A program made the position numbers and the translations under genes. From positions 12,302,791 to 12,366,790 of the forward strand of contig CM037872.1 in assembly GCA_021292105.1 (NCBI GenBank): a stretch of 64,000 nt of DNA, given 5' to 3'. How positions within the stretch are numbered: position 1 is the stretch's first letter; every line of letters begins with the position of its first letter. This document shows, piece by piece, positions 1 through 13,432 of this stretch. The DNA is from Anadara kagoshimensis. Its lineage: Eukaryota; Mollusca; Bivalvia; Arcoida; Arcidae. The notes beneath the pieces are model-generated. The model saw nothing but the letters and a program-made list of their open reading frames with translations. It ran no database searches and had not been told where the DNA came from.

Positions 1-252
1 AAAAACAAAACCGAAACACAATTTGCTCTTGGCGTTTCCCCTGTTATCGTGCCAAGCCTACCGAGACATGGGACCTCCTTTATTTTAAGTTCCATTCCGA
101 AAGATCCATGACTTTCATTTCGTAATGCCGAGTGCTTGGCGAAAGAACAGTCACTACCCACTTTCAAGTCTTGGGTCAGACCCGGCCGGGGTTCAAACCC
201 ACGACCTCTCACTTACGGAGCGAGCACTCTACCAACTGAGCTACCGTAGTGG
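1..252 (-). mobile_element. tRNA-derived SINE, 3'-truncated by window edge
   Basis: Read on the minus strand this begins with a tRNA-like head: an A-box-like TAGCTCAGTTGG and a B box close to GGTTTGAACCC, with the words for GAGCGAGCACTCTACC visible on the plus strand at about 215-235. A body shared with at least seven other copies in this window follows. It is Pol III promoter-bearing and non-coding, and would depend on a LINE for retroposition. The copy's 3' tail runs into the left end of the window. It may belong to one of the molluscan V-SINE-like families, but I cannot assign it by name. Confidence 0.85.
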
Positions 253-385
253 TAACTTGCTTAAGGAATAGGGGCCTCTATGGCTGGCAAATCATAGTGA
301 CTCTAACTGCCTATATGTTTGAATCTTTCACTAGACAAATCTTATAGTATTAGAAAGTTTGTCAGAAACATATTAAAAAAGGGGC

Positions 386-641
386 CAGGCCCAGTTTCAC
401 AATCATTCCTTAGGTAAAGAATTTCCTTAACTTGAATCTGACAAAATTCTAATCTTTATAATTTGTTAATTTTCAAGATATTCAGGAATTAATGGTGTTG
501 TTAATGTAAGTTCACCTCTAGATGAAAATTAACATATTGACAAAAATATTCATCAGTAGTTTCAAAAAAAGATTACTAAAATTTGGTAAATTTAAGTTAA
601 GGAAAATCTTAGGTAAGGAATGATTGTGAAACCAGGGCCTG
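386..641. mobile_element. MITE family 2 (long TIR, starts CAGGCCC)
   Basis: The left end CAGGCCCAGTTTCACAATC and its inverse at the right end (through 641) form inverted repeats of roughly 50 bp around an AT-rich core, total 256 bp. The same family is present at 34168-34428 and, cut by the window edge, at 63930-64000. There is no coding capacity. I could not identify a convincing target duplication. Confidence 0.75.
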
Positions 642-879
642 AGTAGATAGACTCCATAATGAGATTGAGGCTCTTAAGGAATGACAGTTGCAAAACATCA
701 CTTACTGTATATGGTTCTCTGTGTACATGTGTACAGTGGATGGTAATATTTCTTGTTAATGCTGACCAGAGGCCTATTATAAGTCTGTATGGTTGAGACA
801 AAAACAGCCGAGTTAAGGGTCTTGAGATATGAGAGACTTTCAAGTAGAGAAACATAGATAATGAGGCTCTTAAAGAGTG

Positions 880-1248
880 GACCACTGCAGTAGCTCAGTT
901 GGTAGATTGCTCGCAGCTCAGTTGGTAGAGTGCTCGCTCCGTAAGTGGGAGGTCATGGGTTCGAATCCGGCTGGGTCTGACCCAAGACTTGAAAGTGGGT
1001 AGTGATTGTTCTTTCGCCAAGTACTCGGCATTACGAAATGAAAGTCAATGTTCTTTCGAATGAGAACTTAAAATAAACGAGGTCTCGTATCACGGTGGGC
1101 TTGGCTCGCTAAAGAACCCTGCTGTATAATGCCATCAGTGCAACGCACAGGCAAAATTTCTGCACCTTCGCCTATAGCTGACGACGTCTTGATATAAGTT
1201 AAATATTCTTGACTGGGACGTTAAACACCATTACTCATTTCAACTCAA
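880..1248 (+). mobile_element. Full-length tRNA-derived SINE with 13-bp target duplication
   Basis: This is the best-preserved SINE in the window. The tRNA-like head at 883-980 has B box GGTTCGAATCC, the body is shared with the other copies, and the tail contains TTAAACACCATTACTCA and a run of CAACT. It is flanked by a perfect 13-bp direct repeat, CTCTTAAAGAGTG, at 867-879 and 1249-1261, the signature of LINE-mediated retroposition. The head is unusual: the segment GCTCAGTTGGTAGA occurs twice in tandem (about 892-930), giving two A-box-like motifs. Confidence 0.9.
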
Positions 1249-1385
1249 CTCTTAAAGAGTGAGGGGCCTCAGTGTCAAATGGTTTAAAATGCACACTTTT
1301 GGATCACGGTGTGGTTAACTGCCTAGTTTTTTTTTTCTGGACTAATTGCCTCAGTAAAAGCAATCTAAATGTTGCTGTAAATTAG

Positions 1386-1594
1386 TGGTTCTCTGATTCA
1401 ACTTATGTTTAGTTGGGGGATGGATTTGTTGACTCAAACATACCATTATCTATTCTTATTATCATTTTATTGTCTCGGTTCTCTGATTCAACTTATGTTT
1501 AGTTGGGGGATAGATTTGAGTCATGTTTAGTTGGGGGGATGGATTTTTGACTCAAACATACCATTATCAATTCTTATTAACATTTCATTGTCTC
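1386..1594 (+). repeat. Local duplication of the PIP4K2 acceptor-side intron segment
   Basis: A segment of about 92 bp (1386-1477, from GGTTCTCTGATTCAAC to CATTTTATTGTCTC) is repeated at 1478-1594 with a small internal duplication. The second copy leads directly into the TTTTTAG acceptor of the exon at 1608. The acceptor-side pyrimidine and branch-point region is therefore duplicated, but only the downstream copy keeps a usable AG next to the coding sequence. Confidence 0.7.
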
Positions 1595-1607
1595 ATTTAT
1601 TTTTTAG

Positions 1608-1704
1608 AGAAAACATGCCAAGTCACTTCAAAATTAAAGAATACTGTCCACTTGTATTCAGAAATTTACGTGAAAGATTTGGCATTGATGATACAGATTA
1701 CATG
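1608..1704 (+). CDS. PIP4K2: PIP4K2 exon a
   Basis: Encodes [18 protein letters not shown] and continues to GIDDTDYM. The acceptor is TTTTTAG at 1601-1607 and the donor is ATG|GTAAGT. The frame begins with one base belonging to a codon started in an upstream exon outside the window, so the ATG at 1615 is internal, not the start codon. Confidence 0.93.
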
Positions 1705-4700
1705 GTAAGTGGTAACTGTTATATTTGCTTGAAAAATAAGCTTTGGTAAGGGGCTTGTTTCTCATGGTGACCTTGGATTTCAACTTGCCTGGATAAAATA
1801 TGGAGGAATTAAGTGGAGAAATTAAGTTATACTCCCTTATCGAGATTTGTTTACTTATTTCCTGAAGGTCAGTTCTGGAATATACTTGTATATCAAGCTG
1901 GGTTGTGGTGGAATCTGGAAACACTCACAGAAAATTACTACTGTGGGAACCACTCTGTTTGTGACAGTGAAATACTCTTTATATCCATAGAAAATCAAAT
2001 AAATTTGAATAAAGATTGATAATTTTCACTTACTTGTACCTAGTCATAACAGGAAATCTGTATGTGCATCAGTGATTAGCCCAGAATATATCTGCACAGG
2101 GTAAAATGTTGGCGCTATGGGATTTAACATTGAAAAACCAGGCAAATGGCGGATTCTGTTGCACATATGACATAAAACCTCACCAAGGACATCATTTCCG
2201 GTGTAAAAATCATCGTTTTCGCCATGTAAAATCCCCATAACGCCAACATTTTCCTTTCTGCAGAAATACTTTATGACAATTAGGGATGCACATACAGATT
2301 TCCTGTTACGACCAGGTACAAGTAAGTGAAAAATATTCAAAAATACTTTATTAAAATTTATTTGATTTTCTATGGATATAAAGAGTATTTCGCTGTCACA
2401 AACAGAGTGGCTCCTACAATAATCTTTGGCAATCAAACTGACAAACTTTATCACATCAGGATCTGCATGAAACGGGATTTGATCCCGAGATGTAAGTGGT
2501 GCTGTGATCTGGGAGTCAGTGTTTTAAACTTTAAAATGATGAGTCACATACCAAATTTAGGAGCATAGGTCAAGGACAAAGGTCACAAGGTCAAATCTTA
2601 AAAAATAACAACTCAGCAGTTTTTGGGACAGTGGGTATTTGTCGTTGATTAAAAACTATATATGTGATTGTATCAAGTAGAAATCGGTCAAAATCTCCAC
2701 GTCAACATTTTAGTATTGTGACGTAACAGTAACGACGTCATCATTATACAGCGATAAATGTCGCAAAAACAGGTACATGTTCGCATTTATCCACCACACA
2801 ACAACATGGAGGAAGATATTTTTCATACCAAAAACACATGAATACTACATTTATACTGTGTGTGACTGAAAATTGAACTAGACATAAGGCCCCTTTAAAT
2901 TCAAGTAGTTTTGCACTCATTTACAATCGAGTAATACAAAAATAGCTATGTTATAAATGACATCATAGCTTTGGTATTTATTAGAATTTTTAAATAAAAT
3001 TTTGCAAAAAGATAAAAAATGAATTTTTATATATTTTAAAGACAAAAAATGCTTTTGAGAAAATTTGAAATTTTAACCAATTTCTACTTGATACAATCAC
3101 ATATATATTTTTTTAAATCGGGTTTTTGTTTCATTTTTATTTGTTTTTACAATAATTCACTGAATTTTTCTTATTCAAATCTTGTTTTAAGATTGTCAAT
3201 AATTGGAAATTTGAAGAAAAAAAATTGTGTTCATATTTGTTTCTCTTGATGTTAAATTTGCCAGATTATTTTGTTTATTACAGAATTCATTAACAAAGCA
3301 GCCAGACGATATAGATTCGCCAGGACGTAGTGGTGCCAGGATGTTTATGTCTCAAGATAGTCGATTTTTTATCAAATCTCTAGTCAGTGAAGAAGTGGAA
3401 CAAATGCATCATATACTCAAACAGTATCATCAGGTACATGTATAATAAAAATATTAATACTACAATCAAACCTGTCTATAAAGGCCATCCAAGCAAATAA
3501 GTAAAAGTGGTCTTTATGGGCAGGTGGCCTTTATATACAGGTTCAAATAATATGAATAAAGAACAATTGGGATACAATTCTACTTGTCTTTATAAGCAGT
3601 TGGTCCTTATATCATGTACATAGAGGTGGCCTTTAAGGCAGGTTGGACAGTACAGTCTTCTGGGTTTTATAAGCAGGTGGTCCTTATATAGAGGTGGCCT
3701 TTAAGACAGGTTGGACTATACAGTCTTCTGGGTTTTATAAGCAGGTGGTCCTTATATAGAGGTGGCCTTTAAGACAGGTTGGACAGTACAGTCTTCTGGG
3801 TTTTATAAGCAGGTGGTCCTTATATAGAGGTGGCCTTTAAGACAGGTTGGACAGTACAGTCTTCTGGGTTTTATAAGCAGGTGGTCCTTATATAGAGGTG
3901 GCCTTTAAGACAGGTTGGACTGTACAGTCTTCTGGCCTTTATAAGCAGGTGGTCCTTATATAGAGGTGGCCTTTAAGACAGGTTGGACAGTACAGACTTC
4001 TGGGTTTTATAAGCAGGTGGTCCTTATATAGAGGTGGCCTTTAAGACAGGTTGGACTATACAGTCTTCTGGGTTTTATAAGCTTGTGGTCCTTATATAGA
4101 GGTGGCCTTTAAGACAGGTTGGACTGTACAGTCTTCTGGCCTTTATAAGCATGTGGTCCTTATATAGAGGTGGCCTTTAAGACAGGTTGGACTGTACAGT
4201 CTTCTAGGTTTTATAAGCAGGTGGTCCTTATATAGAGGTGGCCTTTAAGACAGGTTGGACTATAGTCTTCTGGTCTCTATAAGTAGGTGGTCCTTATATA
4301 GAGGTGGCCTTTAAGACAGGTTGGACAATACAGTCTTCTTGCCTTTATAAGCAGGTGGTCCTTATATAGAGGTGGCCTTTAAGACAGGTTGGACAATACA
4401 GTCTTCTTGCCTTTATAAGCAGGTGGTCCTTATATAGAGGTGGCCTTTAAGACAGGTTGGACAATACAGTCTTCTTGCCTTTATAAGCAGGTGGTCCTTA
4501 TAAAGAGGTGGCCTTTAAGACAGGTTGGACTATACACTGCTCTCCATAAATTACCATACATGCTTAAAATAAGTCCCATTATAACAGACTCAAAATCTTC
4601 ACAAAATTAAATTGTTGAAAACATAATTGTGGAAAAGCTGAGTGTTTTTCAGCTAAAAGAATTGTTTTTATTTTGAAAAATATAATTTTCCTAAATTTTT

Positions 4701-7700
4701 ATATTTATCCCCAAATTTTTATATTTTTCTGGAAAATTTCAGAAAATCCAAGATAATTTATTTTCATGGAAAACAACTCTATTATATAAATTCAGATAAT
4801 AAAGTAAAGATTCAGATAATAAAGTAAAGATGTCACTTTCAAATACTGAAAAAACTTCAATATTTCAATTGTATGAACAAAATTTGATATGATGATTATA
4901 ATGTAAATCTTTGGCAAATATAAATTTGTTAACTCAACTCAACTCAATAGCTGAAAAAATACCACATGAAACAACATTACATAAACATTCAATTTCAGCT
5001 TTAATCTTTAACTATACTTAATTTATTTTTTTCAGTATATCGTAGAATCACATGCACAGACTTTATTGCCGCAGTATATGGGCATGTACAGAATCACTGT
5101 GAATGACATAGAAACCTATCTTATTGTTATGAGAAATGTTTTCAGTCCAAGATTAGCCATTCACAGAAAATATGATCTTAAGGTTGGTATATTATTATAC
5201 CCACCCCACACCACCCCCACCACCTCACGCCCGGCAATCTTCTGTTACAATATTGTGTCCGCTGAAATCTTACTTTTATTCTTAATTCTTTTTTAAATCT
5301 AAGAGTCATTGCTCTGAAAACAGAGGCTTGCATTTATAGAATTTGCTGATGGCGGGTCTGCAGGGGGTATAAATCTTCTTTAGAGACAGCTCTAGTTTTG
5401 TAGCCAGTTTTTAGCTCATGTCTACTGACTGGCAGTAGCTCACAGATTTTTTGTTATGTCACAAAACACAGGAATAGGGAAATATCCATTGAATATGCAT
5501 TTCAATATCCAATGGAGATGATTGTTTTGCACAAACATTTTGGGTACATGGTTTCAACAAATTTAAAATTATAACTAGCAAAATTTCCAAAATTTGTAAA
5601 AATGTAATGCTTTTGAAAATATATTTTCATCTCTGAAATTAGTAGCCAGTGGCGATTTTGCAAGAATGGAAACCTAGCCTGGGGTATTGCTTGGTATGCT
5701 GGCTAACCCCTTCATTAAATTTCTACTGCATTAAGCTTTTTAAATTACTATGAAATTCTAGATTTACATTATTTGTTCTCTCTTCTAGGGATCAACAGTA
5801 GCAAGACATGCTAGTGATAAAGAGAAGGTAAGTTACATTTATTATATATATCCCATTGAAAATGAAGATAAGAAAGGTATACTATATAGGAATCATCCTA
5901 TCAATTTGTCTGGCTTGTCAGCCCTTGTCCACTCCATATTTTTAGCTCACCTGAGCCGAAAGGCTCAGATGAGCTATTGCTATCTATCACCGTCCGTCGT
6001 CCGTCGTCCGTCGTTCGTCGTTCGTCGTCCGTCGTGCGTCGTGCGTCGTGCGTAAACTTTACATTTTAATCTTCTCCTCCAAAACTACTGAGCCAAATTT
6101 GATGAAACTTGGTAATTATTATGCCTGGGTAACAGGCTTTCAAAATTGTGTTCGGGGTTTGACCACGCCCAACAATATGGCTGCCGTTACTATAAATAGC
6201 CAAAAGACAAAAAAATCTTCTTCTCTGAAACCAAAAGGTGCAGGCAAATTTTGATTAGATTTTTGGATTCAGGATACCTAGATACATTAAAATTGTGTTT
6301 TTCATGAAAATTGGACGAAAAATAGGTTACGCGTTTTTTGCGTAAAATTATGTAATTTTTAAAATGAGACATTTATTGTTATAACTTCATAATGGCTGAA
6401 GATAATTGTATGGAGTTTTCACTGTTGATCTTGTCTTGCGATTTTCTTCCGATTGATGTCAAGGTCGAAGGTCAAGGTCATGTCCCAGTTTTTGACCTTT
6501 GATAAAAAATGCTATTTTTTAAACATTTCTGGTGATAATGACATAGGATTTTTGGTTAATTGTAGGTATTTACATGACGATCATTTTGATGTATCGATTA
6601 AGGTCATGGGTTCAAAGGTCAAGGTCACCGATGTACAAGTTTACCAAAATAGTTAATTATCTGCAAAACTATGAACTTTTTGTATAGGCATGTATATTAG
6701 AATATTGTAGGTAATGGCCCAATGGTCATTTTGATATATAAATAAAGGTCATGAGTTCAAAGGTCAAGGTCACAGATGTAAACAAGTACTGAAATGATTA
6801 TTTATCTCAAAAACTATAGACTTTTTGTATATGCATGTATATTAGAATATTGTAGGTAATGGCCCATTGGTCATTTTGATATATGTATAAAAGTCATGAG
6901 TTCAAAGGTCAAGGTCACAGATGTAAACAAGTACTGAAATGATTATTTATCTCAGAAACTATAGACTTTTTGTATAGGCATGTATATTAGAATATTTTAG
7001 GTATTATCCTAACGATCATTTTGATATATGAATGAAGGTCATGGGTTCAAAGGTCAAGGTCACAGATATGAATGAATACCTAAATGGTTAATTATCTTGA
7101 AAACTGTTAACTTTTTGTATATGCATGTATATTAGAATATTGTAGGTATTAGCCTAACAACCATTTTGATATATGAATGAGGGTTATGGGTTCAAAGGTC
7201 AAGGTCACAGATGTGAACAAGTTCTGAAATGATTATTTATCTCAAAAACTATAAACCTTTTGTATAGGCATGTATATTAGAATATTTAGGTATTATCCTA
7301 ATGATCATTTTGATATATGAATGAAGGTCATGGGTTCAAAGGTCAAGGTCACAGATGCAAATGAATACCTAAATGGTTAATTATCTTGAAAACTATTAAC
7401 TTTTTATATAGGCATGTACATTAGAATATTGTTGGTACTGGCACAGTGGTCATTTTGATATATGAATGAAGGTTATGGGTTCAAATGTCAAGATCACAGA
7501 TACAAGCAAGTACTGAGATGATTATTTATCTCAAAAACTATAAACTTTTTGTATAGGGATGTATATTAGAATATTGGCCTAATTATCATTTTGATATTTG
7601 AATGAAGCTCATGGGTTCAAAGGTCACAGGTGAGCGTTAAGGCCCATGGGCCTCTTGTTATTACTACTGCTGTAGCTCAGTTGGTAAAGTGCTCCCTCTG

Positions 7701-10700
7701 TCAGTTGGAGGTTGTGGGTTTGAGCACCATCCAGGTCTGACCCATGACTTGAAAGTCGGAAATGACTGTCCTTTTGCCAAGCACTTGGTGTGATGAAATG
7801 AAAGTCTGGGTTCTTTCGGATGGGAACTTAAAATAAATGTGATCCTTTGTCCCGGTAAGCTTGGCATGATAAAGAACCCTGTCGTTTAATGACATCAGTG
7901 CAACACAGGGGCAAAATTTCTACACCTTCGACTAAAGTTGGCGACATCTCAATATAAGTGAAATATTTTTGACTGGGACGTTTGAACAGCATTACTCAAA
8001 ACAACTCCATTATTTTATATTGATGAATGGATTTTGCTCAAAATGTAAACTAACATGAGACAATGTGTTGTATACCAGATTTAGGTGCAGAGATCAAGGC
8101 TCAAGGCTACAAAGTCATATCTTAAAAACAATGTTTTTAGCTAACTGCTCTAGTTGATATACATGATATATATATGACTTCCAAATTCAAATAAGCTTCA
8201 AGCGTTCTTCAATTTGATTTAAAATTATTTCAATATTTTACAATGCATACTTGAAATTATCAAGTGCCAAGTGCTCTAAAGCATGCCTTATGGATCATGA
8301 CGCCTACTGTATAATGCTTATATTTCGCTGTGGTTTTATTTTCGCTATATTTGCGGTCAAGTGTATTCCCGCGAAAATTAAACCACAGTGAATAGACACT
8401 GGTATTACCACCCCATTAATCTTCCTAGAGTCATTTTCCTTTAATCAGATAAGACAAAATATGACACCGCGAATACACTAGTCATCGTCAAACCGCGAAA
8501 TTTTGACACCATGAAAATAAAGCAATATACAGTATATTATCCACTTTGGCAGATTCTAGTGTGAGAAAGTTAGTTAGTTCACTTACTAAAAGGGAACGTT
8601 GACTTCCCCCACTGTATTACAACTTGTCGCCTCTATTTAAGTGAAAGAAATCTTGTTAAACCCCATTTCACCACTCCACTCTTATTTGCTCCGAGTACAT
8701 GGTTTAGTAAATATAAATGAAGATGTGAACAATAATTTACCAATAGATATGTACAACAAATTTATAAGTAACACTGCCATACTTAGTTTGTAAAGTGCTT
8801 GCTCTGTAAGTGGAAGGTCATGGGTTCAAACCCCAACCGGGTCTGACACATACTAAAAAAGTGGGTAGTGACTTCTTTTATCAATCAAAATGAAAGTTAC
8901 AGTTCTTTTGGATGGGAACTTAATATAAATGAGGTTGTGTGTCACATTAGGCGGGTGCGCTAAAGAACCATGCTATATAATGCCATCAGTGCAACACACA
9001 CTTAGGTAAAATTTCTGTACCTTTACCTATAGCTGGCAACATCTTGATATAATTGAAATATTCTTTACTGGAACGTTAAACACCATTACTTAACTCAACT
9101 TAACTCACACTTGTTTTAGGCCAAAGACTTGCCCACTTACAAAGACAATGATTTCCTTAGTGATAATGCCACTATACACATGGGAGAAGAAGCTAAAGAA
9201 AAACTAATGGCGACTCTGACAAAAGACTCGGAGGTAAGTTCATAACAATATACATGTCTACTGACTCTACTCAATGAGTTCACTTTAAAAGAGCATACAA
9301 GTTTTACCAGGCTAGTGGATTTATCTCCAAACAGTTAGTTCATATATTAGATAAAGAGCTTTTTAGACCTAATGAATATATTGATATCATTATCTAAATT
9401 TCTCCAGATTACAAGATTTAGCTCCATTTTTAAAGCATCAGCCATGCTGAATGCTTTATAGCGATCGTTGGATTTTTTCGTATTTAGCGCCGCTCTCATT
9501 TCACCTTGACAGCCAATCAAATCCTTTGTTTCGACTGAAATTACGGGAATTTCCGTATACGGTATCCCAGGTATGTATAAACTCTAATCTGAGTGATTGG
9601 GTCTCCCGGAAAGTTACGAAAGCAATGTTTTCATCATGTACACATGTGCCGATCTGAAATGTATTCATACGCGTATTAGTCCGTAATTGTTTTTGCTGAT
9701 ATATATTTTAATTCTTCACTTTTGTATGATAATTTTAAGATAAAAACCTTAAAAATCCATGAAGTATACGCCCCTCGGAAAACCCAACAAAAATGACGAT
9801 CTTGTCAGTTCGCGTCGACGTTCTTCTTTTTGACCTACAGTGCTGTACATGTGGTTGTTTTACAGTCGCCGCCATATTGAATTTTTTTTAATTTACGCAA
9901 AGTGACATCGATAAATAAACACAAAGTATGCTCATTAAACAGTTTTTAAGTTAAATAACTTTAAACATGGATCACATTTGATGATAAATTATATATATTT
10001 TTTAAAAATTGATTGTCAATAATATTTCGTGTTTGGGATATCCCGACCTGGTTCATTAATATTCATCATAACGTCACGAGGATTTTCCCGCTTTCATTGG
10101 GTATGTCAGTTTGCCGGTAGCGAAATTATGCATAACAAAAAATAGAAATCAAAGATTATTCCCAAAATGTGATACGAAACTGAAAGAAGGAGTTTATTTA
10201 CAAGTTATTGGCTATGTTGATAAACCGTTTGTGACTCGTGAAGTTGTGTAGGATATCGATACCGTAGTTCGTATGCAAATTAGCCATGTGTTTGGGGGGC
10301 ATGCCTGCATTTGACACCCGATGCCCCTGCTCAAATGTATTCACATAGCGTAGTGACTGACCTTTTTAGTCCAGTACACCCTTGCCCCTTTTAAAATGAT
10401 CATGACACTCTGTCCTTTTCAGTTATCAGTTTAATATAAAAACGACATGCTTTATTCTCGAATCTCTGCTACATACTTCCTATCTTCCGCACACACTCCA
10501 CTTCTCACCAGCTGCTCACCATAATTATGTCTCCGAAGACAGACAATTTTATCATAAATGTTCATTTAAATACCTTTTCCAGTTGTTTATTTTGAATCAA
10601 CAAAATAAATCGCAAGAAAGAACAACTTGAAATCAAAATCTAAACAAAACTGAAAAAAAACGATGTTTTAAAATTTTCAGATAAAATTTATTTACCTTGT

Positions 10701-13399
10701 TACAAGTCCTTATTAGATCGTTTTTACAGTGGATATCCGATTAAAGTTGTTGTCAGTAGTTTAATCCATAGTTTTTACCATACATGCCATATTTTTATGG
10801 GAGCAAACTGTGAGATTGGTAGTAATTTTAAGGGAGTTTTGAAAAAAAATAAGGGAGGTTTTACGTAAACCTGTAATGCCGACATTTTCGTGTATTCTTG
10901 GGTTTTTTGACAACTATAAATGCTATTGTATTTTGTCACAGCTTAATGTCTTTTTCAGACTTTGATCTTTCATCTGAATTTTCATGAAAAATAATTTAGT
11001 GTGCATTACATATATATAATATTCAAAAGATATGCATTTTGTCAAAACATTAAATGATAAAACACCAGACTAGATTTTTATTACAAATAAGCCTAGTTTC
11101 CTTTCTTTTTTTCATTTTATCAGTGAAAAGATTTATTCATTAGATACCCACAGTACATATTCAAGAATTTTTATTTTAAGCTACAAGTAAGACTAAATAG
11201 AAAATTCATGGGACACAATAAGATCTTATATGGTTTAGTACATATCCAATATTAAACAACTGTTCAATGAAAGAATGTGTTTATTTTTTGTCTGGAAAAA
11301 TAAATAAGTTACACAACAAATCCTGCTTTCAGATGTTTCCTTTCTATATTCATTTTATCAATGAAAGGTTTATTCATCCAAACAATCACCAAAAAGTAGT
11401 CTGACAGATCCTAAGCCATGTGCTCTTTGTTTACTTTCTGTAGAAACATGATTATTTCCCTTGATATATTTATACATGTTATTCAAAGCAGACTGGTTAA
11501 CGACTATTTTATCGGGTTAAGAGTTAAACATGGATGCTACAGCATGGCACAATCATGGTGTACAGCTTAGCCTTATTCATTAAATTTGGGTTTGTTTAGA
11601 AGAAAAATAAAGAGATCATGGTTTTAATTGCGTTATACAGCCTTCATTTAAATAAGGAATACATAAAAAGGTAATTATTTCCATCTGTCTTATCAAGTTA
11701 TGCTATTGATTCACATCGTTTTCCATCCCCCCAAAAATCCCTGTTCAGAAAAGATACTTTCTCTCTGCCTCTGACAATTTGTGTAATTGTTTATCTATCA
11801 CAGATGATACTCCATACACGTGTATCTTAAATTAAATGACCAAGTACATCATGGAGGTGACAACGCGTGTCCACTTGCCGATTAGGGGATTATCTACGGT
11901 ACATTGCACACGACTTTGGACACTTCGAACCATGTTTATTCAGTAATTACCCCAACTGATTGGCGTAGCTTGTTTGGAGAAAAATTAAAGGGAGGAATAG
12001 CAATTTTCCGTGAGAAATCGATCTAACGCCGGGAGTTTCAAAAATAAGCAAAAATCCGTGAGGTTTTGTCTCACGGCGTGAGATATGGCATGTATGGTTT
12101 TTACAACCTTTAATTTCTTTTCATGAAGCCATATTACTTTATTTCACATAAAATGTGGCCACTGGATTGTGCTTTTTTAAGTTCTTCCGATTTCTAGAGC
12201 ACCGTTGGTGAAGTAGAACAGAAACTAAGGGCAGGGAAAATATGGTACCAATCTTGTGAACTCAACTCCTCTTACAGTTTTCAACCAAAAACCTTGAAAC
12301 TGCACAGAATGTTTCTATATATATTGAGGATGTGCACCTGACTTTATGGAAATATTTCAAGATTTTTTTCCCCATTTTTCCAGACTTAAAAACTTAGTCA
12401 CTTTTTAGCAAGTATTTGAATGGGGGTACCTACTTTGTGAACTCAACTCCTCTTACAGTTTCCAACCAAAAGCCTTGAAACTTCACAGAATATTTATATA
12501 TATATTGAAGATGTGCACCTGACTTTATGGAAATATTTCAAGATTTTTTTCCCATTTTTCCAGACTTTAAAACTTAGTCACTTTTTAGCAAGTATTTGAA
12601 TGGGGGTACCTACTTTGTGAACTCAACTCCTCTTACAATTTTCAACCAAAAGCCTTGAAACTTCACAGAATGTTTATATATATATTGAAGATATGCACCT
12701 GACTTTATGGAAATATTTCAAGATTTTTTCTCCATTTTTCCAGACTTTAAAACTTAGTCACTTTTTAGCAAGTATTAAAATGGGGGTACCTACTTTGTGA
12801 ACTCAACTCCTCTTACAGTTTCTCTTAAATTCAAAGTAATTTTATTGTAACATTTTAGTTGTCTAAATAATAATCAATTAATTTTCAATTAATCGTATTC
12901 AGAAATATTTCCCCCTTTTGTACACAATTCTTGTCAACAAACTTTTTTTGAAAGAGACAGTTGCCTGGACAACTTCTGTAATTGGGAGGTACAGATTATT
13001 AGTTTATTGTGTCAGGATGGTTTATACCAATTCAGGCTTTTGAAGCTCACTTGGACAATTTATATATTCAACAATAATTTTAAATACATTTAAATTATTT
13101 CTAAAACAAAGGTTTTATTTTTTTTTATTTTTTTCAAATTAATTGTGAATTCAATGAATAAAATTAATGACTTCAACAATAGTTAATTGACGTTAATCTG
13201 TCAATTGCAAGTCACGGGAAATAGCTGGTCATGGTGAAAGTTTTTTTTGTGATGATGACACTATGTCGATGATGATGTGGCATGATGATCTGGTAAAGAT
13301 GATGACAATAATAATGATGATGATGACATTCAGTTCTGCTGCTGCCGATGATGATGATGATGTCACCATGATGATGATGATATGACATGAGGAGATATA

Positions 13400-13432
<33 letters not shown>

